A stretch of DNA of 64,000 bases from Gaiellasilicea sp963765705 (GCA_963765705.1 CAVXXJ010000008.1:186001-250000), one strand, 5' to 3'. Counted from the first letter of the stretch, positions 25,011 through 33,075 are shown. Notes: generated by a model from the sequence alone, not told the origin. Program-made: numbers and translations.

Positions 25011-26179
25011 ATGCGCCGGCTATTCGTGCTCGCCATCCTGCTGCTCGTTCCGTCTGCCCATGCGGCCATGAGCCCGACGAACGGCTGTCCTGCGCCGTGC
25101 AGCGGCCAGGTCTCGAGCCCGCCCGGGACGCAACTGCTGTACGTCCAGCCGGCCGGAGTCGGCGGCACGGTCGAGGCCTACGACCCGTCCACCGGCCGGC
25201 GCGTGCTCTCGCTGCCGCCCGGGATCACATCGGCGGATGGTGGCTCGCATGTGTCCGCCGCTCGCCGGATCCGCACGACGGTCGTCTCGCGCTACACCGT
25301 CGCGGACGGGAGGCAGCTCACCTGGTTCGTCGTGGACGGGCGCTGGCGGCTCGCCGGCGTCTCGCCGACCGGCGGCTTCGCGGCGCTGGCAAAGCAGTCC
25401 GGAGGAGGGCGCCGCACGGACGTCATCGTCGTGAAGCACGATCCGAAGCGCATCGTTCACCGGCTCGAGCTGAACGGGGAGACTTCGAGGTCGAGACCGT
25501 CTCCCGCGACGGCAAGCGGCTGTTCCTGATCGAGCACCTTCCGTCGACGGGATCGCCGCGTTACTCCGTGCGGCTCTTCGACCTCACCCGCGACCGTCTC
25601 GCCTCGAAGCCGCTGCGCGGCGCCGGCGAGCCGAGCGTGATGGCGGGGCTCGCCTGGAGCGGCATCGGCTCGCCCGACGGCCGCTGGCTGCTGACGCTCT
25701 ACCTGAACACCGGCCGCAACGTCGCGTTCGTGCATGCGCTCGACCTGGTGCGCAGCTCGCCGCTCTGCATCTTCCTTCCATCCGGCAGCTCCTTCGGCGC
25801 GCTCAAGCGCTACGGGCTGACGCTGTCCCCGGACGGCCGGCGGCTGTACGCCACCAACGCGGCGATCGGCGCGGTCGCCGAGATCGACCTGGCGACCCGG
25901 AAGGTCGTTCGCACCGCACGTTTCCCCGCGACGCGGAACCGCAGCGGCTCCGGGTCGCTCACAGGGACGATCTCCCGGAACGGGCGCACGCTCTACTTCA
26001 GCCCCGGGCGAGACATCTGGGCATACGACACGGCGTACGGGCTCGTCCGCGGCCCGTACCGGACCGGCGGTGCGATCTCGGGCTTCGGCTTCGCCGCCGG
26101 CGACCGGCGCGTCCACGCCCTGCGCACGGACGGTCGCATGCTGACCTTCGATGCCGCAACCGGCGCGACGATCGAATGA
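25011..26179 (+). pseudogene. Exported beta-propeller-like protein, interrupted by a frameshift near 25479
   Basis: A strong AAAGGAGG ribosome-binding site precedes ATG 25011 and a signal peptide (MRRLFVLAILLLVPSAHA). The first frame reads well to LELNGE, then degenerates and stops at 25529. From 25481 the -1 frame continues as DFEVETVSRDGKRLFLIEHLP and runs with propeller motifs (LTLSPDGRRLYATN, GTISRNGRTLYFSPG) to 26179. The neighbouring paralogue at 26244 has GVSRDGKTLVLAEL at the matching place without a break. Losing one G (GAGGAC to GAGAC) explains it. It is either a sequencing or assembly error or a recent inactivation. Repaired length is about 389 residues. Confidence 0.75.
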
Positions 26180-26243
26180 CGGGCGGACCCCAGGGCCTGC
26201 GCGCGGTGTAGTGGAGATGACACCGTCGAAGAAGGAGCCGACC

Positions 26244-27077
26244 ATGAAGAGGCTGATCGCATTCGCACTCGTCCCGCTCGCGCTCGCGGGCAACGCCGCC
26301 GCCGGCAAGGGTGGGCCGACGCCCGGGGTTTCGGTCGGCTACGACGGGACCGTCGACGTCGCCAACGCCGTGCGCTACGTCGCCTTGCCGACCGCGAAGA
26401 CCACCACCGTCGCCGCCGTGCGCACGAGCGACGGGCGCGTGCTCAGCTACGCGACGATCAGCGGCGTGTTCGGGATTCCGCTCGTCGCCTTCGACGGCAC
26501 GACCGAGGGAGTCTCCCGCGACGGCAAGACGCTCGTGCTCGCCGAGCTGGGAACAGGTCGGGCTCAGACGCGTTTCGCCGTGCTGAGCACGAAGGCGCTG
26601 CGGCTCGAGCAGTCGATCACGCTCCCCGGCCTCTGGGCGTACGACGCCCTCTCGCCCGACGGACGGATCCTGTACGCGACGCAGTACCTCGGCACGGGGC
26701 CGAACCCGCGCTACAACGTCCGCGCGGTCAGCCTCGTCACCGGAAAGCCGGTCGGCGCTCCGCTCGTGGACAGGCGCGAGCCGGACGAGGAGATGAACGG
26801 CTCGCCCTGGGCGCGCGCCCGGAGCGCGAACGGCGCGTGGGCATACACGTTCTACGCGAAGCCGAACGGGACCGCCTTCGTCCACGCGCTCGACACCGCA
26901 CGCCGGCGCGCCTTCTGCGTCGACCTGCCGTGGCGATCGACCCTGCAGGCGCTCTCCAGAGTGCGCCTGTCGCTCGCCGACGGGGGCCGCAGGCTCGAGC
27001 TCGTGAAGCGCGGCGGCAACCGCCTCGCAGTCGTCAACACCACGACCTTCAAGGTGACTGCTTTCAGGAAGCCCTAA
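26244..27077 (+). CDS. Exported beta-propeller-like protein, paralogue of the gene at 25011
   Basis: 277 residues from ATG 26244 with an upstream AAGGAG. A signal peptide (MKRLIAFALVPLALAGNAAA) leads to a mature protein with repeats of the type VSRDGKTLVLAEL and ALSPDGRILYATQYLG. TAFVHALDTARRRAFCVDLP is close to VAFVHALDLVRSSPLCIFLP of the preceding gene. Tandem duplication is likely. The ligand is unknown. The pair may be surface sensors or binding proteins linked to the ECF system next door, which also uses a propeller domain; that link is inference. Convergent with the YbdK-type ligase, 3 bp apart. Confidence 0.7.
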   Translation: MKRLIAFALVPLALAGNAAAGKGGPTPGVSVGYDGTVDVANAVRYVALPTAKTTTVAAVRTSDGRVLSYATISGVFGIPLVAFDGTTEGVSRDGKTLVLAELGTGRAQTRFAVLSTKALRLEQSITLPGLWAYDALSPDGRILYATQYLGTGPNPRYNVRAVSLVTGKPVGAPLVDRREPDEEMNGSPWARARSANGAWAYTFYAKPNGTAFVHALDTARRRAFCVDLPWRSTLQALSRVRLSLADGGRRLELVKRGGNRLAVVNTTTFKVTAFRKP

Positions 27078-27080
27078 TAG

Positions 27081-28280
27081 CTAGGAAGCGGCAGCGGGAA
27101 CGGCTTCGGTCGCCTTCGCGATCTCCTCGACGACCTCGACGATGTCGCGGTTGGCGTTGAAGACCCGCAGCTGGCGGTCTGAGCCGTTGCCGCGCGAGAG
27201 GATCTCGCCGATCCCCTCGAGCTCGCGCTCCGAGCCCAGCTCGCGCGCGTGCGGCTCGATCTCCTTCAGCGTCCGCCGGACGAGTTGCGCGACGGGCATC
27301 CGGTTCCGCGCGCCCGTGGCGAGATCCATCACCGGCGCCTCGAGCCCGTAGCGGGCGGCGAGCCACTTGTTCTCGGTCGTGAGGATGCGGTGGAACGAGG
27401 GGATCTGCTCGCCGCGGTCGTGCTGATCGCAGAGGAACTTGACGAGCGCCTGGCAGTAGGCGGCGATCGCGACCGCATCCTCGACGCGGGTGATCGCGTC
27501 GCAGATCCGGATCTCGACGGTGCCGAGCCGCGGGTGCAGCCGGATGTCCCACCAGATGTGCGTGTAGTCGGCGATGCAGCCGGTGCGCTCGAGCTGGCCG
27601 ACCACCTCGGCGTAGTCGGCGTAGTCGCGGAACCGCGGCGGCGGGCCCGAGCGCGGGAAGGCCGCGAAGACCATCTGCCGCGACGACGAGAGCCCCGTCG
27701 GCTCGCCGCGCCAGAACGGCGACGAGCACGACAGGGCGAGCAGCGGCCCGAGCTGGGGCAGGAGCCCGTTCACGACCTGGATCGCCTTCTCGGGCTCGTC
27801 GATCGCGACGTGGACGTGCATGCCGAAGATCAGCTCACGGCGCGCGATGTACTGGAGCTGGTCGACGAGGTTGCGGTAGCGGTCGCGCGCGGTGATCCGC
27901 TGCCGCTCGAAGAGGCTGAACGGATGCGTTCCCGCCGAGCCGACGCGGAGTCCCTTCTCCCGCGCAACCGCCGTCACGTAGCCGCGCAGCTTCAGGAGCT
28001 CGCGCTGCACGTCGCCGGCGTTGCGGCACACAGGGGTCGCGATCTCGAGCACCGACTGCATCAGCTCGGCGTTGATCCGCGGCTCGAGCTCGTGGCCGGA
28101 GATCGCCTTGAGCACCGTGTCGATGTGCTGGACGAGGTCGAAGGTCTCGCCGTCGAGCAGCATGTACTCCTCCTCGACGCCGAGCGTGAAGGGATCGGAC
28201 TCGCCGAACTTGTGGTCGAGCACGCTGCCGGCGTGGATGGCGCCCTTGCCCGTGATCGAGTTGGGAAAGATCTGCTTCAC
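27081..28280 (-). CDS. Carboxylate-amine ligase, glutamate-cysteine ligase type 2 family (YbdK)
   Basis: A 399-residue enzyme from the GTG at 28280 with the GCS2 fold: FTLGVEEEYMLLDGETFDLV near the N terminus, FGMHVHVAIDEPEKAI, the long ATP-grasp-like middle and a GTVEIRICDAITRVEDAV metal-binding segment. It forms a peptide bond between glutamate (or a similar acid) and an amine with ATP. In actinobacteria, members include EgtA-like and YbdK proteins. Without neighbours of ergothioneine or glutathione synthesis I leave the substrate open. RidA lies upstream on the same strand with a 22-bp gap. Confidence 0.85.
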   Translation of the reverse strand: MKQIFPNSITGKGAIHAGSVLDHKFGESDPFTLGVEEEYMLLDGETFDLVQHIDTVLKAISGHELEPRINAELMQSVLEIATPVCRNAGDVQRELLKLRGYVTAVAREKGLRVGSAGTHPFSLFERQRITARDRYRNLVDQLQYIARRELIFGMHVHVAIDEPEKAIQVVNGLLPQLGPLLALSCSSPFWRGEPTGLSSSRQMVFAAFPRSGPPPRFRDYADYAEVVGQLERTGCIADYTHIWWDIRLHPRLGTVEIRICDAITRVEDAVAIAAYCQALVKFLCDQHDRGEQIPSFHRILTTENKWLAARYGLEAPVMDLATGARNRMPVAQLVRRTLKEIEPHARELGSERELEGIGEILSRGNGSDRQLRVFNANRDIVEVVEEIAKATEAVPAAAS

Positions 28281-28302
28281 GGTGTGTTTCTCACTGTGCC
28301 CT

Positions 28303-28698
28303 CTACTGGGGCACCACCGGCGGCAGCACGGCGTCGGCTTCGATCTCGACACGCCAGCGCGGGTCGAGCAGGGCCTTGACGACGACGGCGGTCGAGGCCG
28401 GGCGGATCTCCGCGAACACCTCGCCGTGGGCGCGTGCGATCTCATCCCAGTCGTCCGCGTCGGTCAGGTAGATGCGCGTCCGCACGACGTCCGGGAAGCT
28501 GCCTCCTGCCTCGCCGAGCGCGCCGCCGACGATCTCCAGGCAGAGCCGCGCCTGCTCATAGGCGCCCGCCGGTGGATCGCCCTCGCGCGGGATCGGAGCC
28601 GTGCCGGACACGTGCACGTTCCCGCCGCTCACGACCGCACGCGAGTAGCCCACGACCGGCTCGTATGGCGAGTGCCCCGGGATGAGGCGGCGCTCCAC
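28303..28698 (-). CDS. RidA/YjgF-family enamine/imine deaminase-like protein
   Basis: 131 residues with the RidA core: YSRAVVSGGNVHVSGTAPIP, QARLCLEIVGGALGEAG, VVRTRIYLTDADDW and the C-terminal EIEADAVLP. The arginine in VVRTRIYLTD is the RidA substrate-binding Arg position. It probably hydrolyses reactive enamines from PLP enzymes or belongs to a related subgroup. GTG start with GATACT at 6 nt upstream, overlapping the opposite promoter of the serine hydrolase. It is likely co-transcribed with the downstream ligase. Confidence 0.85.
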   Translation of the reverse strand: MERRLIPGHSPYEPVVGYSRAVVSGGNVHVSGTAPIPREGDPPAGAYEQARLCLEIVGGALGEAGGSFPDVVRTRIYLTDADDWDEIARAHGEVFAEIRPASTAVVVKALLDPRWRVEIEADAVLPPVVPQ

Positions 28699-28702
28699 GG
28701 AG

Positions 28703-28709
28703 CTAGTAT
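28703..28709. promoter_or_regulatory. Overlapping divergent -10 elements (GATACT minus, TAGTAT plus)
   Basis: CTAGTATC serves both strands: TAGTAT (28704-28709) is 8 nt before the GTG at 28718, and GATACT (28708-28703) is 6 nt before the GTG at 28698. Only one polymerase can use the site at a time. Confidence 0.5.
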
Positions 28710-28717
28710 CGCCGCCC

Positions 28718-29539
28718 GTGGACGCGCTTCGCCGGATCGACGAATGGGGCGCCGAGCACGCCGCCGCCGCGGTCGTGCGGCCGGAAGGGGTCGTCGCGCG
28801 CCACGGGCCTGCGGATCACGTCTTTCGGTGGGCCTCCGTGACGAAGCTCGCGACGGCGCTCGCGACGCTCGTGGCCGTCGAGGAGGGCGCGGTCGACCTG
28901 GACGAGCCGGCGGGGCCGCCCGGCTCGACCGTGCGGCATCTGCTTGCCCATGCGAGCGGGCTTCCGTTCGACGACGGTCCTCCGATCGGGCGCCCGGCAG
29001 AGCGCCGTATCTACTCCAACCAGGGATTCGAGGCACTCGCCGCTCACGTTGCGGCACGGACGGAGATCCCGTTCCCGGAGTACCTCGCCGCGGCCGTCTT
29101 CCGGCCGCTCGGCATGGGGGCGGAGCTCCGCGGCTCCGCCGGCGCGGACGTCCACGGCACGCTCGCCGACCTCGAGCTCTTCGCCGTCGAGCTCCTACGG
29201 CCGCGGCTCGTCGCGCCCGAGACGCTCGCCGAGGCGACCTCCGTCCAGTTCCCCGGCCTGAAGGGCGTCCTCCCTGGTGTCGGCCGCTTCGATCCGCTCG
29301 ACTGGGGTCTCGGCTTCGAGCTCAAGGACGCGAAACCCGACCACTGGACGGGGACGCTCACCTCAGCGGCGACGTTCGGCCACTTCGGCGGCGCCGGCAC
29401 GTTCGTGTGGGTCGATCCAGAGCGCTCGCTGGCGCTCGCGTGCCTGACCGACCGCGAGTTCGAAGACTGGGCGAAGACGGCGTGGCCCACGCTGTCGGAC
29501 GCCGTCGTCAGCGAAGGAACTCGAGCAGCAGCCGGTTGA
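28718..29539 (+). CDS. Serine hydrolase of the class C beta-lactamase / penicillin-binding-protein fold
   Basis: 273 residues with the three motifs of the family: SVTK (S40, K43), YSN at mid-chain (YSNQGFEAL) and HFGGAGT in place of KTG. HLLAHASGLPF is the usual loop after the first motif. No signal peptide is visible, so a cytosolic esterase or peptidase-like role is more probable than beta-lactam resistance. It is shorter than AmpC (about 360). The GTG is set by TAGTAT 8 nt upstream. Its 3' end overlaps the convergent alpha/beta hydrolase by 32 bp. Confidence 0.8.
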   Translation: MDALRRIDEWGAEHAAAAVVRPEGVVARHGPADHVFRWASVTKLATALATLVAVEEGAVDLDEPAGPPGSTVRHLLAHASGLPFDDGPPIGRPAERRIYSNQGFEALAAHVAARTEIPFPEYLAAAVFRPLGMGAELRGSAGADVHGTLADLELFAVELLRPRLVAPETLAEATSVQFPGLKGVLPGVGRFDPLDWGLGFELKDAKPDHWTGTLTSAATFGHFGGAGTFVWVDPERSLALACLTDREFEDWAKTAWPTLSDAVVSEGTRAAAG

Positions 29540-30224
29540 GCTCGTCGGGGCTCTCGAGGCTCGGCAGATGGCCGGCGCCGGCGATCGTCTCCAGTCTCGC
29601 GCCAGGGATCTCGGCCTCGAGCCGCTCGGCCATCCTCTTGATGTCGTCGACGTCCTCCGAGCCGAGGACGACGAGCGTCGGGGCGACGATCTCCGCCAGG
29701 CGTGCCTGGGCCGGGACGTCCGGCCAGACCGTCTTCACATGCTCCTCCATCGGGAGCTGCTGGTCATAGGAGCGCAGCGTCATCGCCTCAGTCAGCGCGC
29801 GTACCTCGGGCGAGGCGTCGTCGGCGAGCCACATGCGCGCCTGCTGGGCGGCGGCGGCCGCGAGGTCGCCACGCTCGAGCGCCTCCTCCTCTTCGGCGAA
29901 GCCGGCCTGCGCCTGCTCCGACCAGTCCCAGGAGCCGATTGCCGCGCCGACGAGGACGAGCCGCTCGACGAGCTCCGGCTGCGCCGCCGTGAGCTCGAGC
30001 GCGATCCGGCCGCCGAACGAGCAGCCGACGACCGCGGCCGGCTTGTCGAGCTGGCTCGCGGCGAAGCCGACGTAGTCGATCGTCCCGGGCTCGAGCGAGG
30101 CGTCGCCGAAGCCCGGCAGGTCCGGGGCGACCACGTTGTGGCCCGCAGCCTCGAGTGCCTCGACCTGCGGCGCCCACATCCGCTTGTCCGCGATCCCCGC
30201 GTGGAGGAGCAGGACGTCACTCAT
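29508..30224 (-). CDS. Alpha/beta hydrolase
   Basis: 238 residues: LLLHAGIADKRMW (oxyanion region), VVAPDLPGFGDASL, nucleophile Ser in VVGCSFGGRIA, acid in VLGSEDVDDI and catalytic His in IAGAGHLPSLESP. The overall plan resembles 3-oxoadipate enol-lactonase and related C-C/ester hydrolases. Substrate unknown. Its ATG overlaps the 3' end of the cyclic-nucleotide-binding gene by 8 bp, so both are in one operon. Confidence 0.85.
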   Translation of the reverse strand: MSDVLLLHAGIADKRMWAPQVEALEAAGHNVVAPDLPGFGDASLEPGTIDYVGFAASQLDKPAAVVGCSFGGRIALELTAAQPELVERLVLVGAAIGSWDWSEQAQAGFAEEEEALERGDLAAAAAQQARMWLADDASPEVRALTEAMTLRSYDQQLPMEEHVKTVWPDVPAQARLAEIVAPTLVVLGSEDVDDIKRMAERLEAEIPGARLETIAGAGHLPSLESPDELNRLLLEFLR

Positions 30225-30591
30225 CGGCGAAGATCGGTCGCAGGAGCTCGTCGAACGTCTCCTGGTCGCAGCTCGCGACCACCGCGGGCGTGACTGCGCG
30301 CACCGACGCCGTCCGCGGGATTCCCATCGCGAGCGCGACCTCGCCGAACGAGTCGCCCGGCCGGAGCAGCCGGCGCTCGCCGAGCCCTTCCTGGGTCACG
30401 TTCAGCATTCCCGAGAGGACGATGTAGAAGCGTTCGCCCGGATCGCCTTCGCGAACGACCGTTGCTCCCGGCGCGACGTCCTCCCGCTCCAGCCGGCCGG
30501 CCAGCTTGGAGAGGTGGTCGCCGGGCAAGCCTGAGAGCAGACCGACTCGTGTCAGCTCGTGAACGGTGGCGGGAACGTGGCGAGGGCTCAC
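30217..30591 (-). CDS. Cyclic-nucleotide-binding domain protein
   Basis: A 124-residue stand-alone Crp-type beta-roll: LLSGLPGDHLSKLAGRLEREDVAPGATVVREGDPGERFYIVLSGML, then the phosphate-binding cassette region PGDSFGEVALAMGIPRTASVRA. It has no HTH, so it is a sensor or adaptor rather than a transcription factor. The GE(V)AL and R(T)ASVRA residues fit cAMP-type binding. The GTG at 30591 is chosen because TAACGT lies 8 nt upstream. It is co-transcribed with the hydrolase downstream and divergent from the Nudix gene. Confidence 0.85.
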   Translation of the reverse strand: MSPRHVPATVHELTRVGLLSGLPGDHLSKLAGRLEREDVAPGATVVREGDPGERFYIVLSGMLNVTQEGLGERRLLRPGDSFGEVALAMGIPRTASVRAVTPAVVASCDQETFDELLRPIFADE

Positions 30592-30598
30592 AGTGGGC

Positions 30599-30605
30599 TA
30601 CGTTA
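30599..30605. promoter_or_regulatory. Overlapping divergent -10 elements (TACGTT plus, TAACGT minus)
   Basis: TACGTTA carries TACGTT 6 nt before the plus ATG at 30611 and TAACGT 8 nt before the minus GTG at 30591. It is a second case of two leaderless promoters sharing one hexamer. Confidence 0.5.
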
Positions 30606-30610
30606 GCCGC

Positions 30611-31111
30611 ATGGGGCTCCTCGACGGCTGGCGCTTCTGCCCCCGGTGCGGTGTCGAGGGCGCGCACCGCGACTCGAGCTTCGTCTGTCCTTCGTGCGAC
30701 TACGTGGCCTGGGCGAACTCCGTTCCCGGCGTGCACGCCCTGATCGAGCGCGACGGCCACATCCTGCTCGGCCGCCGTGCGTTCGACCCGGGCGCCGGCT
30801 GCTGGGGCCTGCCCGGCGGGTTTCTCGAGGAGGGCGAGGAGCCGCTCGAGGGCCTGCGACGGGAGGTTCGCGAAGAGACCGGGCTCGAGATCGAGCCGGG
30901 CGAGCTGTTCGGGATGTGGATGCAGCCGCACGGCGAGCGCACGGTGCTGTGCATTCTCTGGCGGGCCGCAGTCCTCGGCGGCGTCGAGGAAGCCGCGGAC
31001 GATGTGCTCGAGCTGGGCTGGTTCGCGCCCGACGAGCTTCCGGAGGACGTCGGCCCCAGCTCGTTTGCGGAAGCCGTCTCACTCTGGCGCGCGCGGCACG
31101 AGCACGCGTAG
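30611..31111 (+). CDS. Nudix hydrolase with N-terminal zinc ribbon
   Basis: 166 residues. The first 35 hold a zinc ribbon (CPRCG and CPSCD), then comes the Nudix domain with the box GGFLEEGEEPLEGLRREVREETGLE matching Gx5Ex7REUxEExGU. The ribbon-plus-Nudix design resembles NudC-like and ADP-ribose/NADH pyrophosphatases, though the NudC SQPWPFPxS tail is absent. It probably cleaves a nucleoside diphosphate linked to X. The ATG at 30611 follows TACGTT by 6 nt, so it is leaderless. The 3' end overlaps the convergent lipid kinase by 33 bp. Confidence 0.88.
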   Translation: MGLLDGWRFCPRCGVEGAHRDSSFVCPSCDYVAWANSVPGVHALIERDGHILLGRRAFDPGAGCWGLPGGFLEEGEEPLEGLRREVREETGLEIEPGELFGMWMQPHGERTVLCILWRAAVLGGVEEAADDVLELGWFAPDELPEDVGPSSFAEAVSLWRARHEHA

Positions 31112-31900
31112 CGCGCGAGGCTCGATCCGGAACGCGAGCGGGGTGTCGAGCTCGGCGGGCTCGCCGTCGACTGCAGCGCGGAGCCGCAGCAGCGGCGAGC
31201 CGATCTCGAGCTCGGTGCAGCTGTGCTCCTCCCAGGTGATCCGGCGATAGCCGTGCGGGATGTAGAGATGGAGCTTGCCCTCGTCGAGGCGCTCGCGCTC
31301 GCCGAGCGAGAGCAGGTCGAGGCTGTAGTCGTTGTTGCCGACGAGAACGAGACGTGCGCGAACGTGGCGCCCGTCGATCGTGAAGCGCTGCAGCCTGCGG
31401 CGGTCCTTCAGTGTCAGCGCGACCGCGCGCAGACGGGCGAGGGCGTTGCGGCGCCGGCGATGGTGCTCACGCCGGTGCACGAGCCGCGCGTAGACGCCGA
31501 GCGAGACGTTGTTCAGAAAGAGCTGGTCGCCGACGCGCCCGACATCGACGCGCCGCTCGACCCCTTCGTCGAAGGCGGCGAGCGCCGCGAGCGGATCGTT
31601 GCGGTCGAGGCCGAGATCGCGAGCGAAGTGGTTCCGCGTCCCGAATGGGATGCAGACGAACGGCACGTCCTGCTCGATTGCGACCGCGGCGACCGCGGCG
31701 AGCGAGCCGTCGCCGCCGGCTATCCCGAGCACGTCCGCGCCGGCCTGCCTCGCGACCTCTGGCAGGTCGTCCTCCTCCTGCAGCAGATGGACGGTGACGC
31801 CCCGCGCGCGGGCGGCGTCGCGGAGCTCGCCGGCATCCGGAGAGTCGGCGCCGGAGCGTGGGTTGACGATGAGGAATAGCTGCATTGAGTGAGGCCGCAC
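31079..31900 (-). CDS. Diacylglycerol/sphingosine kinase-family lipid kinase
   Basis: 273 residues from the GTG at 31900, or 268 from ATG 31885. The catalytic domain shows FLIVNPRSG, the nucleotide loop GIAGGDGSLAAVAA, IPFGTRNHFARDLGL and the C-terminal beta-sandwich (LVLVGNNDYSLD). It phosphorylates a lipid such as diacylglycerol at the membrane. The GTG is preferred because TATCTT lies 8 nt upstream, and this hexamer overlaps the GGCC palindrome at 31912. Regulation through that palindrome is likely. Confidence 0.85.
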   Translation of the reverse strand: MRPHSMQLFLIVNPRSGADSPDAGELRDAARARGVTVHLLQEEDDLPEVARQAGADVLGIAGGDGSLAAVAAVAIEQDVPFVCIPFGTRNHFARDLGLDRNDPLAALAAFDEGVERRVDVGRVGDQLFLNNVSLGVYARLVHRREHHRRRRNALARLRAVALTLKDRRRLQRFTIDGRHVRARLVLVGNNDYSLDLLSLGERERLDEGKLHLYIPHGYRRITWEEHSCTELEIGSPLLRLRAAVDGEPAELDTPLAFRIEPRALRVLVPRAPE

Positions 31901-31908
31901 CGACCCCA

Positions 31909-31914
31909 AAGATA
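31909..31914 (-). promoter_or_regulatory. -10 element (TATCTT) for the lipid kinase, overlapping the GGCC palindrome
   Basis: TATCTT on the minus strand is 8 nt before the GTG at 31900 and shares 3 bp with the palindrome at 31912-31929. Confidence 0.45.
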
Positions 31915-31929
31915 GGCCGTTCGGCCCAT
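31912..31929. promoter_or_regulatory. GGCC palindrome, site 1 (ATAGGCCGTTCGGCCCAT)
   Basis: An 18-bp quasi-palindrome nearly identical to those at 38064 and 47518. Its centre is 45.5 bp before the ATG of the small gene at 31966 and it overlaps the -10 of the divergent lipid kinase. A separate CCCTTA-TCAG-TAAGGG inverted repeat follows at 31933-31948. Confidence 0.55.
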
Positions 31930-31965
31930 GTACCCTTATCAGTAAGGGCCGATCATCTTGGCCAG

Positions 31966-32112
31966 ATGAGCGAACGCGGCCTGCACACCATCGAGGACGA
32001 CCTCTCCGAGACCTGGGTCGAGGACTGGGCTGCCGTCGGTCTCGCCGAGCTCGAGGCTCTGCTCGCCAAGCACGCTGCTTTCCTCGGGTATCTCGAAACC
32101 GCCGAGGACTAG
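31966..32112 (+). CDS. Small acidic hypothetical protein (48 residues)
   Basis: Starts MSERGLHTIEDDLSETWVEDW and ends LLAKHAAFLGYLETAED. It is acidic and probably helical, with a pattern of Leu/Ala/Trp suggesting an amphipathic hairpin. No family is recognised. It lies 36 nt downstream of the GGCC palindrome, with GATCAT as a weak -10 9 nt before the ATG. A longer frame back to 31885 crosses the palindrome and is unlikely to be translated. Confidence 0.55.
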   Translation: MSERGLHTIEDDLSETWVEDWAAVGLAELEALLAKHAAFLGYLETAED

Positions 32113-32116
32113 CCTC

Positions 32117-32134
32117 CGGCCGCGTTTGCGGCCG
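32117..32134. terminator. GC-rich hairpin after the 48-residue gene
   Basis: CGGCCGC-GTTT-GCGGCCG, a 7-bp stem with a 4-nt loop beginning 5 nt after the stop. No U tract. Confidence 0.4.
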
Positions 32135-32158
32135 CGGCCGGGTGGAAACGCTCGGGCC

Positions 32159-32680
32159 GTGAACTTCGAGTGGCTCTATCGCGGCACGCCCGGGCATCCG
32201 CTGCATCCGCCGCTCACCGATGCCACGATCGGCACCTACACCTTCGCGACCGTCGCGGCCGTGCTGAGCAAGGTCGGCATCGCGGAGCAGGAGGCAGCGC
32301 AGGCCTGGACTCTCGCCCTGATCGTCGGGCTGATCATCACCGGGGCGACGGCCCTCACCGGTCTCGCCGACTGGGTTCGAATCGAGCGCGGCACCGCGCT
32401 CTTCCGCACGGCCACTGCGCACATGATCGCGATGCTGCTGGCGACTGCGCTCTTCCTGGTCTCGATCGGCGCCGGCTACAGCGACGGCATCGACGGCGTC
32501 CTGTCGGATGGCGCCTTCATCCTCACGCTCGCCGGCTTCTTCATGCTGACCCTGGGCGGCTGGCTCGGCGGCTCGCTCGTCTTCAACTACGGCATGCGCG
32601 TGCTGAACCTCGTCGAGGAACCGGCGAGCCGTGCGGTGTCACCGGTCCCCCACCCGGAGGAAGAAGCCGCAGAGAAGTAG
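32159..32680 (+). CDS. DUF2231-like four-helix membrane protein
   Basis: 173 residues from a GTG at 32159. After NFEWLYRGTPGHPLHPPLTD, a His-Pro-rich start typical of DUF2231 proteins (LHPxLxxxPIG-like), come four hydrophobic segments and a cytosolic acidic tail (VPHPEEEAAEK). Members are thought to be inner-membrane redox or haem-associated proteins but have no proven function. Convergent with trxA, 3 bp apart. Confidence 0.7.
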   Translation: MNFEWLYRGTPGHPLHPPLTDATIGTYTFATVAAVLSKVGIAEQEAAQAWTLALIVGLIITGATALTGLADWVRIERGTALFRTATAHMIAMLLATALFLVSIGAGYSDGIDGVLSDGAFILTLAGFFMLTLGGWLGGSLVFNYGMRVLNLVEEPASRAVSPVPHPEEEAAEK

Positions 32681-32683
32681 CGG

Positions 32684-33004
32684 CTAGTCGGTGGCGAGGC
32701 CGAGGCTGCGCTCGAGTGCGCCCTTCGGCTGTGCGCCGACCGCGACGGCGGCCTGCTCGCCATCCCGGAACAGGACCATGGTGGGAATCGAGACGATTCC
32801 GTAGCGCTCGGCGAGCTCACGCTCTTCGTCGATGTTCACCTTCACGAGCTTCACCGCGCCCGCGCGCTCCTCGACGATCCTGTCGAGCACCGGTGCAACC
32901 GCGTGGCACGGTCCGCACCACTCGGCCCAGAAGTCCACGATCACAGGCGTCTCGCTCTGGAGCACTTCCTGAGCGAACGTGTCCTCTTTGACTGCTGTTG
33001 CCAT
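32684..33004 (-). CDS. trxA: Thioredoxin
   Basis: 106 residues from ATG 33004 with the active site WCGPC in IVDFWAEWCGPCHAVAP, the cis-Pro loop SIPTMVLF and typical length. It is the cytoplasmic dithiol reductant; it could also recycle the 1-Cys-type redoxin in this window, though no proof is available. AAAGGAACC upstream acts as ribosome-binding site. A TACTGT -10 at 33070-33075 gives a ~58-nt leader. Confidence 0.95.
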   Translation of the reverse strand: MATAVKEDTFAQEVLQSETPVIVDFWAEWCGPCHAVAPVLDRIVEERAGAVKLVKVNIDEERELAERYGIVSIPTMVLFRDGEQAAVAVGAQPKGALERSLGLATD

Positions 33005-33069
33005 TCTCGCTGGTTCCTTTCGGTGGTTTTCGCGGGGAGGGGAGCTGTTAGGTGCGGTTACCCGCACTC

Positions 33070-33075
33070 ACAGTA
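33070..33075 (-). promoter_or_regulatory. -10 element (TACTGT) for trxA
   Basis: TACTGT on the minus strand lies about 65 nt before the trxA ATG. Unlike most first genes here, trxA has a real 5' leader and a Shine-Dalgarno. Confidence 0.4.

Noticed and set aside
28718..29539. Beta-lactam resistance gene
   Set aside because: The SxxK/YxN/HxG set fits many esterases and peptidases of this fold, there is no signal peptide, and the protein is short. A resistance role is unsupported.
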